NCBI RefSeq assembly: GCF_023698535.1
Contig: NZ_JALJCL010000005.1
Location: 186,001-250,000, forward strand
Length of the DNA stretch: 64,000 nt
Reading direction: 5' to 3'
Source: Halorientalis regularis
Lineage (GTDB): Archaea; Halobacteriota; Halobacteria; Halobacteriales; Haloarculaceae
The translations under genes were made by a program, and so were the position numbers. The notes under the pieces were generated by a model. That model made no database searches and was not told the DNA's origin. It saw only the letters and a program-made list of their open reading frames with translations. Of the stretch, positions 52,436 to 60,981 are shown one piece after another (position 1 is the stretch's first letter; each line of letters opens with the position of its first letter).

Positions 52436-54109
52436 TCAGTCCCGGCGGCGGCCGGCCGCGAGCGAACTCACGGCCAGCAGGGCGGCCACGACAGCGGCGA
52501 CGCCGAAGCCGGGACCGGTGGCGGTCGTCGTCGCGTCGGGCGACCCCTCGGTCGGATCGTCAGCAGGGGGTGCCGCGGTCTCGGGCGACGGGGTGTCACC
52601 CGCGTCCGGGGACGGACTGGTCCCCTGCTCCGGCGTGGCGGGCGGTTCCGGGGACGGTGGCGCCGGGGTTCCGGACTCGTCGTCCGCCCCGTCGGCGAAC
52701 TGCACTGCCTCGCTGGCGGTCCGATCGTAGACGCCGAAGCTGGCCGTGAACGTCTCGCCACTGCCCAGGGCCGTGCCGTTGGCGACGGCGAGCCGATCCG
52801 TCCGGACGCCGACGTACAGCGTCGCGTTCTCGCGGTCGGGCACGACGACCAAGCCGTCGTTGCGGGACGTGTTCAGGAGGTCGATACGGGCGTTCGAGGG
52901 GCCGTCGATGTCGAACGCCGGCGCGTCGCCGGGAATCACCGAATCGTTCCGGTCGGTGACGGTGTCGAGGAACGCCTGCGTGTATCGGTCCGCGCTGGCG
53001 TACCCGCTGGCCGCGGTCCGGAGCGGCCCGAACAGGCTCGGGCTCTCGATCTCGTAGACCAGCGCCGACCCGTTCGGGACGGTTTCGTCGGCGGTGAGGG
53101 CCCCGTCCGCGACGGCACTCCGGAGGTCGGCGGCCGTCACGTTCGTGAGGAGGCCGGCCGGACCGACACGACTGTCGAGGGCCGCGCCCGACCGCTCCGT
53201 GATCGTCAGCGTCGTTGTCGCGAGCGTCTCGTCGTCGTCCCGGATCGTGACGTCGAACTCCTCGGTGTCCATCGGATAGTCACCGCCGGGCACCTCCGGG
53301 ACGCGGACCGATTCGAGGCCATCGGCGGAGTCACGAACGGAGAGTCCCCGCCGGGTCCAGTAGGGACGCGCGTGGTCGTCGAACGGCCCGTTTCGCCCGA
53401 TCAGGTGCGTGTTCAACACGAGCGTGACGCGGTCGTCGTCGTTCCCGTCGACGACGGTCCCGGTGATCTCCAGGTCGTCGCCGTCGATCTCCAGTTCGGC
53501 CTGATCGGTGTTTTTCAGCCCGACCGGAACGGTGACGACACTGGACTGCTCGGCCGTGAACGTCGCACCGTCGCGTCCGTCCGCGAGGAACCCGGCGCCG
53601 ACACACTCACACCGGACGATCTCGGTCGTCGCGGTCGCGGTCGCGTTCCCGGCCTCGAACTCGAAGGTGTACGGCTGGGTCACGGCGGTCGTGAAGTTCG
53701 CCAGGATCGTCGCGTTCCGGTCCAGCACACGCATGCGGAACAGGCCGCCCTCGGTCTCGCCGAAGTCGGCGACGGCCGGGTCGTCGGTCGCCAACTCGTC
53801 GGCGAACACGTCGGCGAGCGTCGAGGAATCGAGTTCCTCGCTGCGGACCGTCACTGTGTAGTTGGCCCGGTTGGCGGTCAGCGTCAGCGGGTTGTGCGTC
53901 TCCGAGACCGTCACGTCGCTGGAGGGCCACGTCGCGGCCGCGAACGCCGCGTCCAGGGTCAGGTCCCCCGTCGCGTTCGTCGCGTCGGTCGTGTTCGATA
54001 CGCCATCGTCGGATTGTGCCGCGGCCGGTGCCGTGGCGACCGCCGCGACGCTCGCGAGCGCGAGCGCGCAGAGGGCCAGGGCGGCCACGCGCTGTCGTGT
54101 CGTAGTCAT
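52436..54109 (-). CDS. PGF-CTERM surface glycoprotein-like protein, paralogue
   Basis: The 557-residue secreted protein has the same plan as its downstream neighbour: a signal (TTTRQRVAALALCALALASV), Ig-like domains with matching landmarks (YWTRRGLSVRDSADGLESVR, SALVYEIESPSLFGPL, DGLVVVPDRENATLYVGVRT), a Pro/Ser/Thr/Asp stalk (EPPATPEQGTSPSPDAGDTP) and a C-terminal TGPGFGVAAVVAALLAVSSL with RRRD. The two genes are a tandem duplication that has diverged. Both should be lipid-anchored by archaeosortase A after cleavage at PGF (family knowledge). Confidence 0.85.
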   Translation of the reverse strand: MTTTRQRVAALALCALALASVAAVATAPAAAQSDDGVSNTTDATNATGDLTLDAAFAAATWPSSDVTVSETHNPLTLTANRANYTVTVRSEELDSSTLADVFADELATDDPAVADFGETEGGLFRMRVLDRNATILANFTTAVTQPYTFEFEAGNATATATTEIVRCECVGAGFLADGRDGATFTAEQSSVVTVPVGLKNTDQAELEIDGDDLEITGTVVDGNDDDRVTLVLNTHLIGRNGPFDDHARPYWTRRGLSVRDSADGLESVRVPEVPGGDYPMDTEEFDVTIRDDDETLATTTLTITERSGAALDSRVGPAGLLTNVTAADLRSAVADGALTADETVPNGSALVYEIESPSLFGPLRTAASGYASADRYTQAFLDTVTDRNDSVIPGDAPAFDIDGPSNARIDLLNTSRNDGLVVVPDRENATLYVGVRTDRLAVANGTALGSGETFTASFGVYDRTASEAVQFADGADDESGTPAPPSPEPPATPEQGTSPSPDAGDTPSPETAAPPADDPTEGSPDATTTATGPGFGVAAVVAALLAVSSLAAGRRRD

Positions 54110-54175
54110 CTGTCCATCCCACCCGATTGCACGTTTCGTTCAGGGCGGATACGCGAGAAACTATTCAGCAGATAC

Positions 54176-54206
54176 GAATGTCTTTTGGTGTCAATTCGAG
54201 TGACAG
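54176..54206. promoter_or_regulatory. conserved upstream element, copy B
   Basis: Plus-strand GAATGTCTTTTGGTGTCA-N7-TGACAG, 67-97 bases before the ATG at 54109. It is the counterpart of the element at 52366-52396, with identical internal spacing. The flanking AT-richer gcgagaaactattc (54153-54166) may hold the core promoter of the minus-strand gene. Confidence 0.4.
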
Positions 54207-54232
54207 AGTATCGGACAGGAATCGGGACGGAA

Positions 54233-55423
54233 TCAGTCGTCGAAGACGGTCTGGATGTGGCCGAGGGCCTCCTCGCCGTTCTCCCAGTCGACGAAGACGG
54301 CGACGGAGGTGGCGCTGGTGATCACGTCCTGGACGTTGATGCGTTCGTCCGCGAGGGGGGCGACGATCCGGTTGACGATGCCGGGTTCGGTCTGGAGTTC
54401 GCCGCCGGTGACCCGGATGACGGCGTAGGGGTCGTCGACGGTGACCGAGGAGAGCGTGCTGGACTCGACGACCTCGTCGTGGAGCAGTGTCTCGGCCTCC
54501 TCGGCGTGGTCCTCGTCGATGTAGAAGGTGATCGAGTCCATCCCCGAGGAGACGGCGTCGACGTTGATGCCGGCGTCGGCCAGCGCCGTCGACAGCTTCG
54601 AGAGGATACCCGGTTCGTTCCGGACCGCACGGCCGGCGACGGTGAGACAGGCCAGCTTGTCCTCCTGCATGTCGATGAGGTTCTCGAACTGCCCCTCGAT
54701 GGAGGTCCCGCCGGTCATGATGTCGCCGTGCTGGTAGTGGACGACCCGGACGCTCATGTCTTCGCCCTTGTAGGTCAGCGCGCTCGGCGCGACGACTTCG
54801 GCACCGCGGAAGGAGAGGTTCCGGAGTTCGTCGACGGTGATCTCGCCGACGTTGCGCGCGCCCTCGACGACGCGCGGGTCGCCGGTCATGACGCCTTCCA
54901 CGTCGGTGACGATGACCACTTCGTCGGCGTTCATGTACTGCCCGAGCATGACGGCCGTGGTGTCCGAGCCACCGCGGCCCAGCGTCGTCACGTTGCCGGC
55001 GTGGTCCTCGGCGAGAAAGCCCGTGATCACGGGAACGACGTCGTCGTTGTGCATCTGCTCGGCGAGGGCTTTCGCGCGGCGTGTCGTCTCGGCCACGTCG
55101 ACCTCGCCGTGTTCGTCGGTGATGACCGGCCAGTCGTCACGGCCGGGTTCGAGGAAGACGGCGTTGACGCCCCGCGAGGAGAGCGCGCCCTTCAGCATCC
55201 GGACGGAGGTGCGCTCGCCCATGCTGACGATCTCCGCGCGGTCGGCCTCGTCGGCCTCGTACTGGATCTCGTCGAGCAGGAAGTCCGTCGTCGAACCCAT
55301 GGCGCTGGCGACGACGGCGACCTCGTGGCCGGCCTCGACGGCCGCCGTAATCGAGTCCGCGGCCCGGTTGACCCGGTCACCGTTCCCCAGACTCGTCCCG
55401 CCGAACTTCGCGACTACGCGCAT
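54233..55423 (-). CDS. lysC: aspartate kinase
   Basis: The 396-residue enzyme phosphorylates aspartate, the first step toward threonine, methionine and lysine. The kinase core has VVAKFGGTSLGNGDRVNRAA, SMGERTSVRMLKGALSSRGV, TTLGRGGSDTTAVMLGQYMN and VTDVEGVMTGDPRVVEGARN. Two ACT domains follow at about 265-396 (EPGILSKLSTALADAGINVD; TEPGIVNRIVAPLADERINV) for amino-acid feedback. The ATG at 55423 starts exactly at the canonical MRVVAKFGG. Confidence 0.94.
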   Translation of the reverse strand: MRVVAKFGGTSLGNGDRVNRAADSITAAVEAGHEVAVVASAMGSTTDFLLDEIQYEADEADRAEIVSMGERTSVRMLKGALSSRGVNAVFLEPGRDDWPVITDEHGEVDVAETTRRAKALAEQMHNDDVVPVITGFLAEDHAGNVTTLGRGGSDTTAVMLGQYMNADEVVIVTDVEGVMTGDPRVVEGARNVGEITVDELRNLSFRGAEVVAPSALTYKGEDMSVRVVHYQHGDIMTGGTSIEGQFENLIDMQEDKLACLTVAGRAVRNEPGILSKLSTALADAGINVDAVSSGMDSITFYIDEDHAEEAETLLHDEVVESSTLSSVTVDDPYAVIRVTGGELQTEPGIVNRIVAPLADERINVQDVITSATSVAVFVDWENGEEALGHIQTVFDD

Positions 55424-55578
55424 GCGATCACCGCCACTGGCGTGTGTGCGCTGCTCATGTGCCAGCGTTGACCAGCCCCCGGGATAACTGTGTTCATTAG
55501 CGACGCGGACGGGGCCAACGCCCGGTTTCGACGGGCGGGCGGAGCAACTATTTTCCCCGGAGAGCGCCATGCACGAAC

Positions 55579-55962
55579 ATGGACGTCCGTGACGCCGTGG
55601 AGGCCGACGCCGGCCGGCTGTCGGAGTTGACCGACGCCCCGACCGACGTGATGCGCAACCTCGTCCACGACCGGACGGTCCGGGTGGCCGAACGGGACAG
55701 CGACATCGTCGGCTTCGTCAGCTACGACGCCCGCGCCCAGACCGTCCACGTCACGCAACTGGAGGGTGAGCCAGCGGTCTGTGACCGCCTGCTCGAAGAA
55801 CCCGTCCGGTTCGCCCGCGGCGAGGGCATGGCCGTCGAGTTGCTCGTCCCCGAACCCGACGAGGTGGTCCAGTCGGCCGCCGACGACGCCGGCTTCACTC
55901 GCGTGGGCGCTGGCCCCCTTTTCGAGGGCACACCGACCGTCAAGTACCGCCTGGACGGGTGA
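55579..55962 (+). CDS. GNAT-like acetyltransferase
   Basis: The 127-residue protein has the GNAT order: helix RDAVEADAGRLSELTDAPTD, strands VRVAERDSDIVGFVSYDARA and TVHVTQLEGEP, a helix with RLLEEPVRFARGEGMAVELL replacing the usual 'R-x-x-G-x-G/A' pyrophosphate loop by a weaker match, and a final GFTRVGAGPLFEGTPTVKYR. It is short, so it may be a minimal or inactive GNAT. A TATA-like caactattttc is about 30 bases before the ATG. Confidence 0.7.
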   Translation: MDVRDAVEADAGRLSELTDAPTDVMRNLVHDRTVRVAERDSDIVGFVSYDARAQTVHVTQLEGEPAVCDRLLEEPVRFARGEGMAVELLVPEPDEVVQSAADDAGFTRVGAGPLFEGTPTVKYRLDG

Positions 55963-55983
55963 TCGGAACTGAACGGGCCGTTC

Positions 55984-57708
55984 TCAGGCGAATTTCCGAA
56001 TCGTCAGGTCGAGCGTGTCGAGATCGACGATGGGAGCCATCGCGCAGTCGGGGTCGATGTTGACGCTCTCCTGAAATGCGGTCTGGGCCTGCCAGCACCC
56101 CGAGTTGATCGTGAGGACGTTGTGGTACTTCCCGTAGCCGAACTTGTGGACGTGGCCGGCGTGGAACACGTCGGGCGTCTCCTCGATCACCAGATAATCC
56201 CGCTCCTCGGGGGCCAGCCGGGTGTGCCCGCCGAACTGGGGCGCGACGTGGCGCTTCTTCAGCAACTGGTACATCGCCTTGTGGGGTTCGTCGTAGTTGG
56301 CCTTCTCGTCGGGCAACTCGGCGATCACCTCGTCCAGCGAGACACCGTGGTACATCAGGACGGAGACGCCCTCGACGGTCACCATCGAGGGATTGGCGGT
56401 GATCCGGCAGTCGTGGGCCGACATGATATCCCGGAGTTCCTCGTCGAATCCGGGCTGGGGTTCGGCGAGGCGGACGGCGTCGTGGTTGCCCGGGATCATG
56501 ACGATCTCCATGTCTCCCGGCACCTCCTTCAAAAACTCCGAGAACTCCCGGTACTGGTCGTAGATGTCCACGATGTCGAGTTCCTCGTCCTGATCGGGGT
56601 AGACGCCGACGCCCTCGACCATGTCGCCCGCGATCAGCAGGTACTCAACGGCGTTGGCCTCCTCGGTGTGGAGCCAGTCGGCGAAACGCGTCCAGGCGTC
56701 GGCCATGAACTCCTGACTGCCGACGTGCACGTCACTCACGAGGGCGGCGCTGACCTCGCGGTCGGCCGTCGAAGGCTGGTACGTCCGGGGAATCTCCGGG
56801 AAGTAGAGGTCGTCGACGAACAGGATGCCGTCGCCGTCGCTGTTGTCGTCGGAGAGAGTCCCCTCGACGGCGATGACTTCATCGTGGAGCAACTCGTCGA
56901 CCTGCTCGGCGGTGTCCCGGTCTTTCATCACGAGACAGGGGTAAACCCCGTTCGTGTCCTCGAGTTCGATCAGCCAGTGCCCGCTGGCCGTCGAGCGGAT
57001 GTCCGAGACCATCCCCACGATGGCCGCCTCGCTCCCGCCGGCCATCGAGGAGAGCGTGTTCGTCGGACGGTGGTTGATGCGACCGCGCAACTGCCGGCTG
57101 AGCCGTTCGTAGCGGTCCCGGAACACGGCCACGAAGTCGCTGTACTCGCCGGTGCCGGTCGACTGGCCGGTCATGTCCCCCTCGATCTCCACGTCGTGGT
57201 TGGACGTATCGATAGACCGCTCGCCGGTCGCGACTGGCTCGGCCGTCGGCCGACGGTCGGTCGCCGTGGCAGCGTCCGATTCAGCCGCCCCCGCCGCGTC
57301 CGAAGACCCCCCTGTTTCAGGTGGAACGGCGGACCCGGATTCGGAAGACATGGTGGAGTCCGTTCCACTCGAAATGGAGGGGTCTGCGTCGGTGGTGTCG
57401 GCCGTCGTTGCCTCCGGTTCGGCGGGGTTCGCGGGACCCCCCGGCTCCGAGTCGGTCGTTTCCGTTGTGGCGTCGTCGGCGGTCGGCGCGGCGGTCGAGC
57501 GGTCGCGGCGGCCGTCGGATTCGGCCAGCACCGACGCGACGTGATCGGCCGAGAGCTTGATCGCGTCGTCGGGCGCGGCCTCGAGTGCGCGGTCGATAGC
57601 GCGGGCTGGATCGTCGGCATCGGCGAGGAGGGTGACGGCCTCGCGGTCGGCGTTGTACCCGCGCGTCGCGAGGACGCTGACGATGCGGGCGGGCGTCTCC
57701 AGCGGCAC
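55984..57708 (-). CDS. polB: DNA polymerase D small subunit DP1 (PolB), 3'-5' exonuclease
   Basis: This 574-residue protein is the proofreading nuclease subunit of the archaeal replicase PolD. The catalytic domain is a calcineurin-like phosphodiesterase with ALVSDVHVGSQEFMADAW (about 322), LIAGDMVEGVGVYPDQDEE, VMIPGNHDAVR (about 407), LMYHGVSLDEVI and FGGHTRLAPEERDYL / FHAGHVHKFGYG. An OB domain precedes it (GMVSDIRSTASGHWLIELED). The first 60 residues form a helical domain. Residues about 60-170 are an acidic low-complexity linker whose DNA carries two origin-recognition-box-like sequences. It is divergent from sec11; the origin lies 2.5 kb away. Confidence 0.93.
   Translation of the reverse strand: MPLETPARIVSVLATRGYNADREAVTLLADADDPARAIDRALEAAPDDAIKLSADHVASVLAESDGRRDRSTAAPTADDATTETTDSEPGGPANPAEPEATTADTTDADPSISSGTDSTMSSESGSAVPPETGGSSDAAGAAESDAATATDRRPTAEPVATGERSIDTSNHDVEIEGDMTGQSTGTGEYSDFVAVFRDRYERLSRQLRGRINHRPTNTLSSMAGGSEAAIVGMVSDIRSTASGHWLIELEDTNGVYPCLVMKDRDTAEQVDELLHDEVIAVEGTLSDDNSDGDGILFVDDLYFPEIPRTYQPSTADREVSAALVSDVHVGSQEFMADAWTRFADWLHTEEANAVEYLLIAGDMVEGVGVYPDQDEELDIVDIYDQYREFSEFLKEVPGDMEIVMIPGNHDAVRLAEPQPGFDEELRDIMSAHDCRITANPSMVTVEGVSVLMYHGVSLDEVIAELPDEKANYDEPHKAMYQLLKKRHVAPQFGGHTRLAPEERDYLVIEETPDVFHAGHVHKFGYGKYHNVLTINSGCWQAQTAFQESVNIDPDCAMAPIVDLDTLDLTIRKFA
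57307..57327 (-). promoter_or_regulatory. origin-recognition-box-like sequence inside polB
   Basis: The minus strand reads GTTCCACCTGAAAC followed by AGGGGGG. The first 14 bases are identical to the plus-strand box at 61124 in the origin, and the G-run that Orc1/Cdc6 boxes carry at that end is present. It lies in the disordered linker of polB, where protein sequence constraint is low. Confidence 0.6.
57362..57383 (+). promoter_or_regulatory. second origin-recognition-box-like sequence inside polB, inverted
   Basis: The plus strand reads GTTCCACTCGAAAT followed by GGAGGGGT, a slightly weaker box. It faces away from the box at 57307-57327, 34 bases apart, so the two form an inverted pair with G-runs pointing outward. 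The same geometry is used by the two strong boxes of the origin region. Confidence 0.5.
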
Positions 57709-57814
57709 GGATCCACAGAACGGGTGGCGAAGCTAAAGCGTATCGGACCCGAAACCCGCCGGCAATCATCGAGAGGCAGAAAGTTGAAGCGTGGTTCGGC
57801 ACAACCGGGTAGCA

Positions 57815-58501
57815 ATGACCGAGCGTAGCGACGAGGGGGGCCGGCGGGGGCCGAATCCCCCGGACACCGACGAGCGTGCCGGATCGTTCCTCGACGATTT
57901 CGCCACGAGCGTGCTGGCCGTCGTCGGGATCGGCGTCTTGCTGTTCGCCATCAGCGGCGTCTGGCCGCCGATGGTGGCCATCGAGAGTGGGAGCATGCAA
58001 CCGAACATCGGCGTCGGGGACCTCGTGTTCGTGATGGAAGAGGAGCGGTTCCCCAGCGACAACGCCGTCGCCGGCACCGGCGTCGCCACCGTCTACAGCA
58101 CCAACCGGAGTGAGTTCCGGAAATTCAACAGACCCGGTGACGTGATCGTCTACGAACCCAACGGTGATAGCCAGGCGACACCGGTGATACACCGGGCCCA
58201 GTTCTACGTCGAGGCGGGCGAGAACTGGTACGACGAGGCCAAGGCCAAGCACCTCCCGAAAGACGCCGACTCCTGTGACGACCTCAAATACTGCCCCGCG
58301 AAACACGACGCGTTCATCACCCGCGGGGACAATCCCGCCTCGAACATGCAGTACGATCAGGTACAGGGCGTCTCCAAGCCCGTCAGGCCAGAATGGGTGA
58401 TCGGCACCGCGGAGTTCCGGATGCCCGGGCTGGGCTGGCTCCGACTCAACTTCCAGACGAGTCCGGTCGGGACCGCCGACGCCGTCGCGGCGGCGACCTG
58501 A
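57815..58501 (+). CDS. sec11: signal peptidase I, Sec11 type
   Basis: The 228-residue membrane protease has an acidic N-terminus and one anchor helix (TSVLAVVGIGVLLFAISGVW). The catalytic Ser 60 is in IESGSMQPNIGVGDLVFVME and His 126 in ATPVIHRAQFYVEAGE. The Ser-His dyad and lack of a second large membrane domain mark the archaeal/eukaryotic Sec11 branch. It is probably the general signal peptidase, in contrast to the SipW-type enzyme at 32827-33852. It is divergent from polB across 106 bases. Confidence 0.9.
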   Translation: MTERSDEGGRRGPNPPDTDERAGSFLDDFATSVLAVVGIGVLLFAISGVWPPMVAIESGSMQPNIGVGDLVFVMEEERFPSDNAVAGTGVATVYSTNRSEFRKFNRPGDVIVYEPNGDSQATPVIHRAQFYVEAGENWYDEAKAKHLPKDADSCDDLKYCPAKHDAFITRGDNPASNMQYDQVQGVSKPVRPEWVIGTAEFRMPGLGWLRLNFQTSPVGTADAVAAAT

Positions 58502-58546
58502 GAATTCCGATTTTCGGCGTTCGGTCGTCAACCAGATTTCGGCTGG

Positions 58547-60190
58547 TCAGTTGTCGAACCGCGCCTGGACGAACGGCTGCACGTCCTCGATGTCGCCCAG
58601 TCGTGAATCGGAGAGCAGGACCGCCTCGGTCTCGTCGATGGGTACCGAGAGGCTGATCTCCTTGGTGCGGCCGTACCGCCCCTTCGAGACGACGACGGCG
58701 TTGACGATGCCGAGCATGTCCAGTTCCGAGATGAGGTCCGTCACGCGGCGCTGCGTGAGCGTGTCGGCGTCGATCTCGTCACAGAGGCGCTTGTAGATGT
58801 TGTACACCTCGCCGGTGTTGATGTTGTGGACGCCGTTCTTCTCGAGGAGGATGATCGCGAACAGGACCAGTTTCGACTGCGTGGGCAGGGTCCGGACGAC
58901 CTCGACCACGCGGTCGAGTTCGATCTTCTCCTGGGCGCGCCGGACGTGGTCCTCCTCGACGCGTTCGGTCTGGCCGCGCTCGGCGAGTTCGCCCGCGGTC
59001 CGCAAGAGGTCGAGCGCGCGGCGTGCGTCCCCGTGTTCCTGTGCGGCGAAGGCTGCACACAGCGGGATCACGTCGTCGGAGAGCGCCTCGTTCTCGAAGG
59101 CGTCGTCGGCGCGGTGCTGGAGGATGTCCCGGAGCTGGTTGGCGTCGTAGGGCGGGAAGACGATCTCCTCCTCGCCGAGACTCGACTTGACGCGGGGGTC
59201 GAGGAAGTCGGTGAACTTCAGGTCGTTGGAGATGCCCATGATCGACACCCGAGAGTTTTCGAGTTCGGAGTTCATCCGCGAGAGGTTATAGAGTGTGTCG
59301 TCACCGCTCTTCTCGACGAGTTTGTCGATTTCGTCGAGCATGATGACGACCACGCGCTCGTGGTAGTCGACCGCCTCGAAGAAACTGTTGTACACGCGGT
59401 CGGTCGGCCACCCCGTCATCGGGACCTCTTCGAACTCCGCGCGGTCGTCGTCCAGGTCCTCGATCAGGGCGTCCAGTTCCTCGAGGGTGTCGACCTCGTC
59501 GATACCTGGGCCCGACCCCACCGACACCCCGGTTTCGAGTGCGCTCCCGTCGGTCGATTCCAGGACGGCGGGGTCGTCGTCGGCGCGGTCGCGGAGCTCT
59601 TCCAGTTCGGCGATGCGGTCGTCGATCACCTCGCGGTTCTTCTCGATGAACTTGTTGGCGAGCTGGGCGAGGACGCGGTACTGGGTGTCCGTGACCTCGC
59701 AGTTGATGTACTGGACCTCACAGGGAACCTCGTACTTCTGTGAGGTGGTTTCGAGTTCCTCGCTGACGAACTTCGCGCTCGCGGTCTTGCCGGTCCCGGT
59801 CTTCCCGTAGATGAGGATGTTCGACGGCGTGTCGCCCCGGAGCGCGGAGACGAGGATCGTCGCCATGTTGTTGATCTGTTCCTGTCGGTGGGGAAGCTCC
59901 CGTGGCGTGTACGACGGGCGCAGCACCTCCTTGTTCTCGAAGATGGGCGCACCGCTGAGCAGGTCGTCGAACAGCCCACGCGAGGCCTCGTCGAGGTCGT
60001 CGTCCTCGTCGACGTCGTCGAGGACCACGTCGTCCAGCGACGAGTCCGCGTCGCCCGCCTCGACGTCGACGCTGGGCCGGTCCTCGCCGCCCGTGTCGTC
60101 GAGCGGTGCCTGCTCACTGGGCCCGTCCCGTCCGTCTGGCTTCCCCGTTCCCGTGTCCGGTTCGTCGGATTCGTTCCCGCTTCCTGTCAT
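58547..60190 (-). CDS. orc1: Orc1/Cdc6 replication initiator
   Basis: The 547-residue AAA+ initiator is encoded beside its origin. An acidic N-terminal extension of about 75 residues is followed by Walker A IYGKTGTGKTASAK (129-136), Walker B VVIMLDEIDKLVEKSGDDTL, sensor motif VSIMGISNDLKFTDFLDPRV and a long insert with ELDALIEDLDDDRAEFEEV. The C-terminal winged helix (LNNTGEVYNIYKRLCDEIDA region and RRVTDLISELDMLGIVNAVV) binds the origin boxes. Transcribed away from the origin. The close link to polB, sec11 and the oap genes identifies the main chromosomal origin in related species (family knowledge). Confidence 0.94.
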   Translation of the reverse strand: MTGSGNESDEPDTGTGKPDGRDGPSEQAPLDDTGGEDRPSVDVEAGDADSSLDDVVLDDVDEDDDLDEASRGLFDDLLSGAPIFENKEVLRPSYTPRELPHRQEQINNMATILVSALRGDTPSNILIYGKTGTGKTASAKFVSEELETTSQKYEVPCEVQYINCEVTDTQYRVLAQLANKFIEKNREVIDDRIAELEELRDRADDDPAVLESTDGSALETGVSVGSGPGIDEVDTLEELDALIEDLDDDRAEFEEVPMTGWPTDRVYNSFFEAVDYHERVVVIMLDEIDKLVEKSGDDTLYNLSRMNSELENSRVSIMGISNDLKFTDFLDPRVKSSLGEEEIVFPPYDANQLRDILQHRADDAFENEALSDDVIPLCAAFAAQEHGDARRALDLLRTAGELAERGQTERVEEDHVRRAQEKIELDRVVEVVRTLPTQSKLVLFAIILLEKNGVHNINTGEVYNIYKRLCDEIDADTLTQRRVTDLISELDMLGIVNAVVVSKGRYGRTKEISLSVPIDETEAVLLSDSRLGDIEDVQPFVQARFDN

Positions 60191-60196
60191 AAACGT

Positions 60197-60218
60197 ACCC
60201 CTCTATTTCAGGTGGAGA
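60197..60218 (-). promoter_or_regulatory. origin-recognition box 1
   Basis: The minus strand reads TCTCCACCTGAAAT followed by AGAGGGGT. It is eight bases from the orc1 ATG, so it could also serve autoregulation of orc1. It matches the strong boxes at CCACCTGAAA and the G-run. Confidence 0.6.
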
Positions 60219-60372
60219 GAGACACCTTGCGTCCCAGAAACAGCCCTCGAGTCGTCGTATATCCGCTCTACGCGGAAATCGAGCTCTTCGGGGACGTCCA
60301 GTTGAACCACAAGAACCCGTGGTTGACGACTTATTAAATATTTCGATTGTTGAGGGGTCCGGAGGTCACCGT

Positions 60373-60486
60373 ATGGGTCTATTGCGGGCAGTATCAGACC
60401 GGATAGTCGCCGGTCTCGGCGCCTGGCGGGAACGGTACGGATCCAACGAGCCGGGACAACACCTGCGTTTCGGGTCAAGCGAGTGA
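60373..60486 (+). CDS. 37-residue leaderless protein inside the origin region
   Basis: The ATG at 60373 opens a 37-codon frame with an amphipathic start (MGLLRAVSDRIVAGLGAWRE) and a basic, polar end (RYGSNEPGQHLRFGSSE). A strong TATA-like TTATTAAATATTTCG (60331-60345) is 28-40 bases upstream, the right place for a leaderless mRNA. The same AT stretch could also contribute to origin melting. No homologue is known to me. The peptide's helix could bind a membrane or DNA; no function is claimed. Confidence 0.5.
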   Translation: MGLLRAVSDRIVAGLGAWRERYGSNEPGQHLRFGSSE

Positions 60487-60858
60487 GCCAGCCCGGCCGC
60501 GGTCGGGCTGGCCACCCGGAACGTGACGACGGCCAGCGTGGGCCGAACGATCCCGGTTCAGTCGTCACGACTTGTTGATCGCGACCACGCGTGAGTCGGT
60601 CGAGAACGTTTCGTGAGATGTCTTCACGAAGAACACGAAAACTGTGGTCTGAACGACGGGGTCGGGGTTCGACGTGGTCCGGACACGAAGAGAGGGATTC
60701 ACAGGCGGGAGGACGGGACGGTTCGAGGGGAAATGTCCGGAGAGGGAGAGTTCGGCGGACGATCAGTCGTCGAGATGACGGTTAGGGACGCACCGCGACG
60801 AGAGGGTGATCGAGAAAGAGAGATGGTTCGACGGGAAAGAATGGGGGGTAACCCCCCC

Positions 60859-60880
60859 ACCCCTTCGTTTCGGGTGGAAC
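60859..60880 (-). promoter_or_regulatory. origin-recognition box 2
   Basis: The minus strand reads GTTCCACCCGAAACGAAGGG then a further G-rich run. The box lies between two G/C palindromes: GGGGGG-TAA-CCCCCCC at 60843-60858 and GGGGGGG-T-CCCCCC at 60896-60909. It points away from the AT-rich stretch and is inverted relative to box 3. Confidence 0.75.
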
Positions 60881-60981
60881 GAGGTGGGAAGGGGTGGGGG
60901 GGTCCCCCCTTTCTATAGAAGAAAACCGTTAAGTTACTACTCTATAAACCATACCCGTAGAACTTCGAAATACCCCTTCTT

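Noticed and set aside
60613-60918. Purine-rich plus-strand frame in the left arm of the origin
   Set aside because: Arg/Glu/Gly-rich translation follows from DNA composition; no promoter of its own, and it ends in the G/C tracts around box 2.
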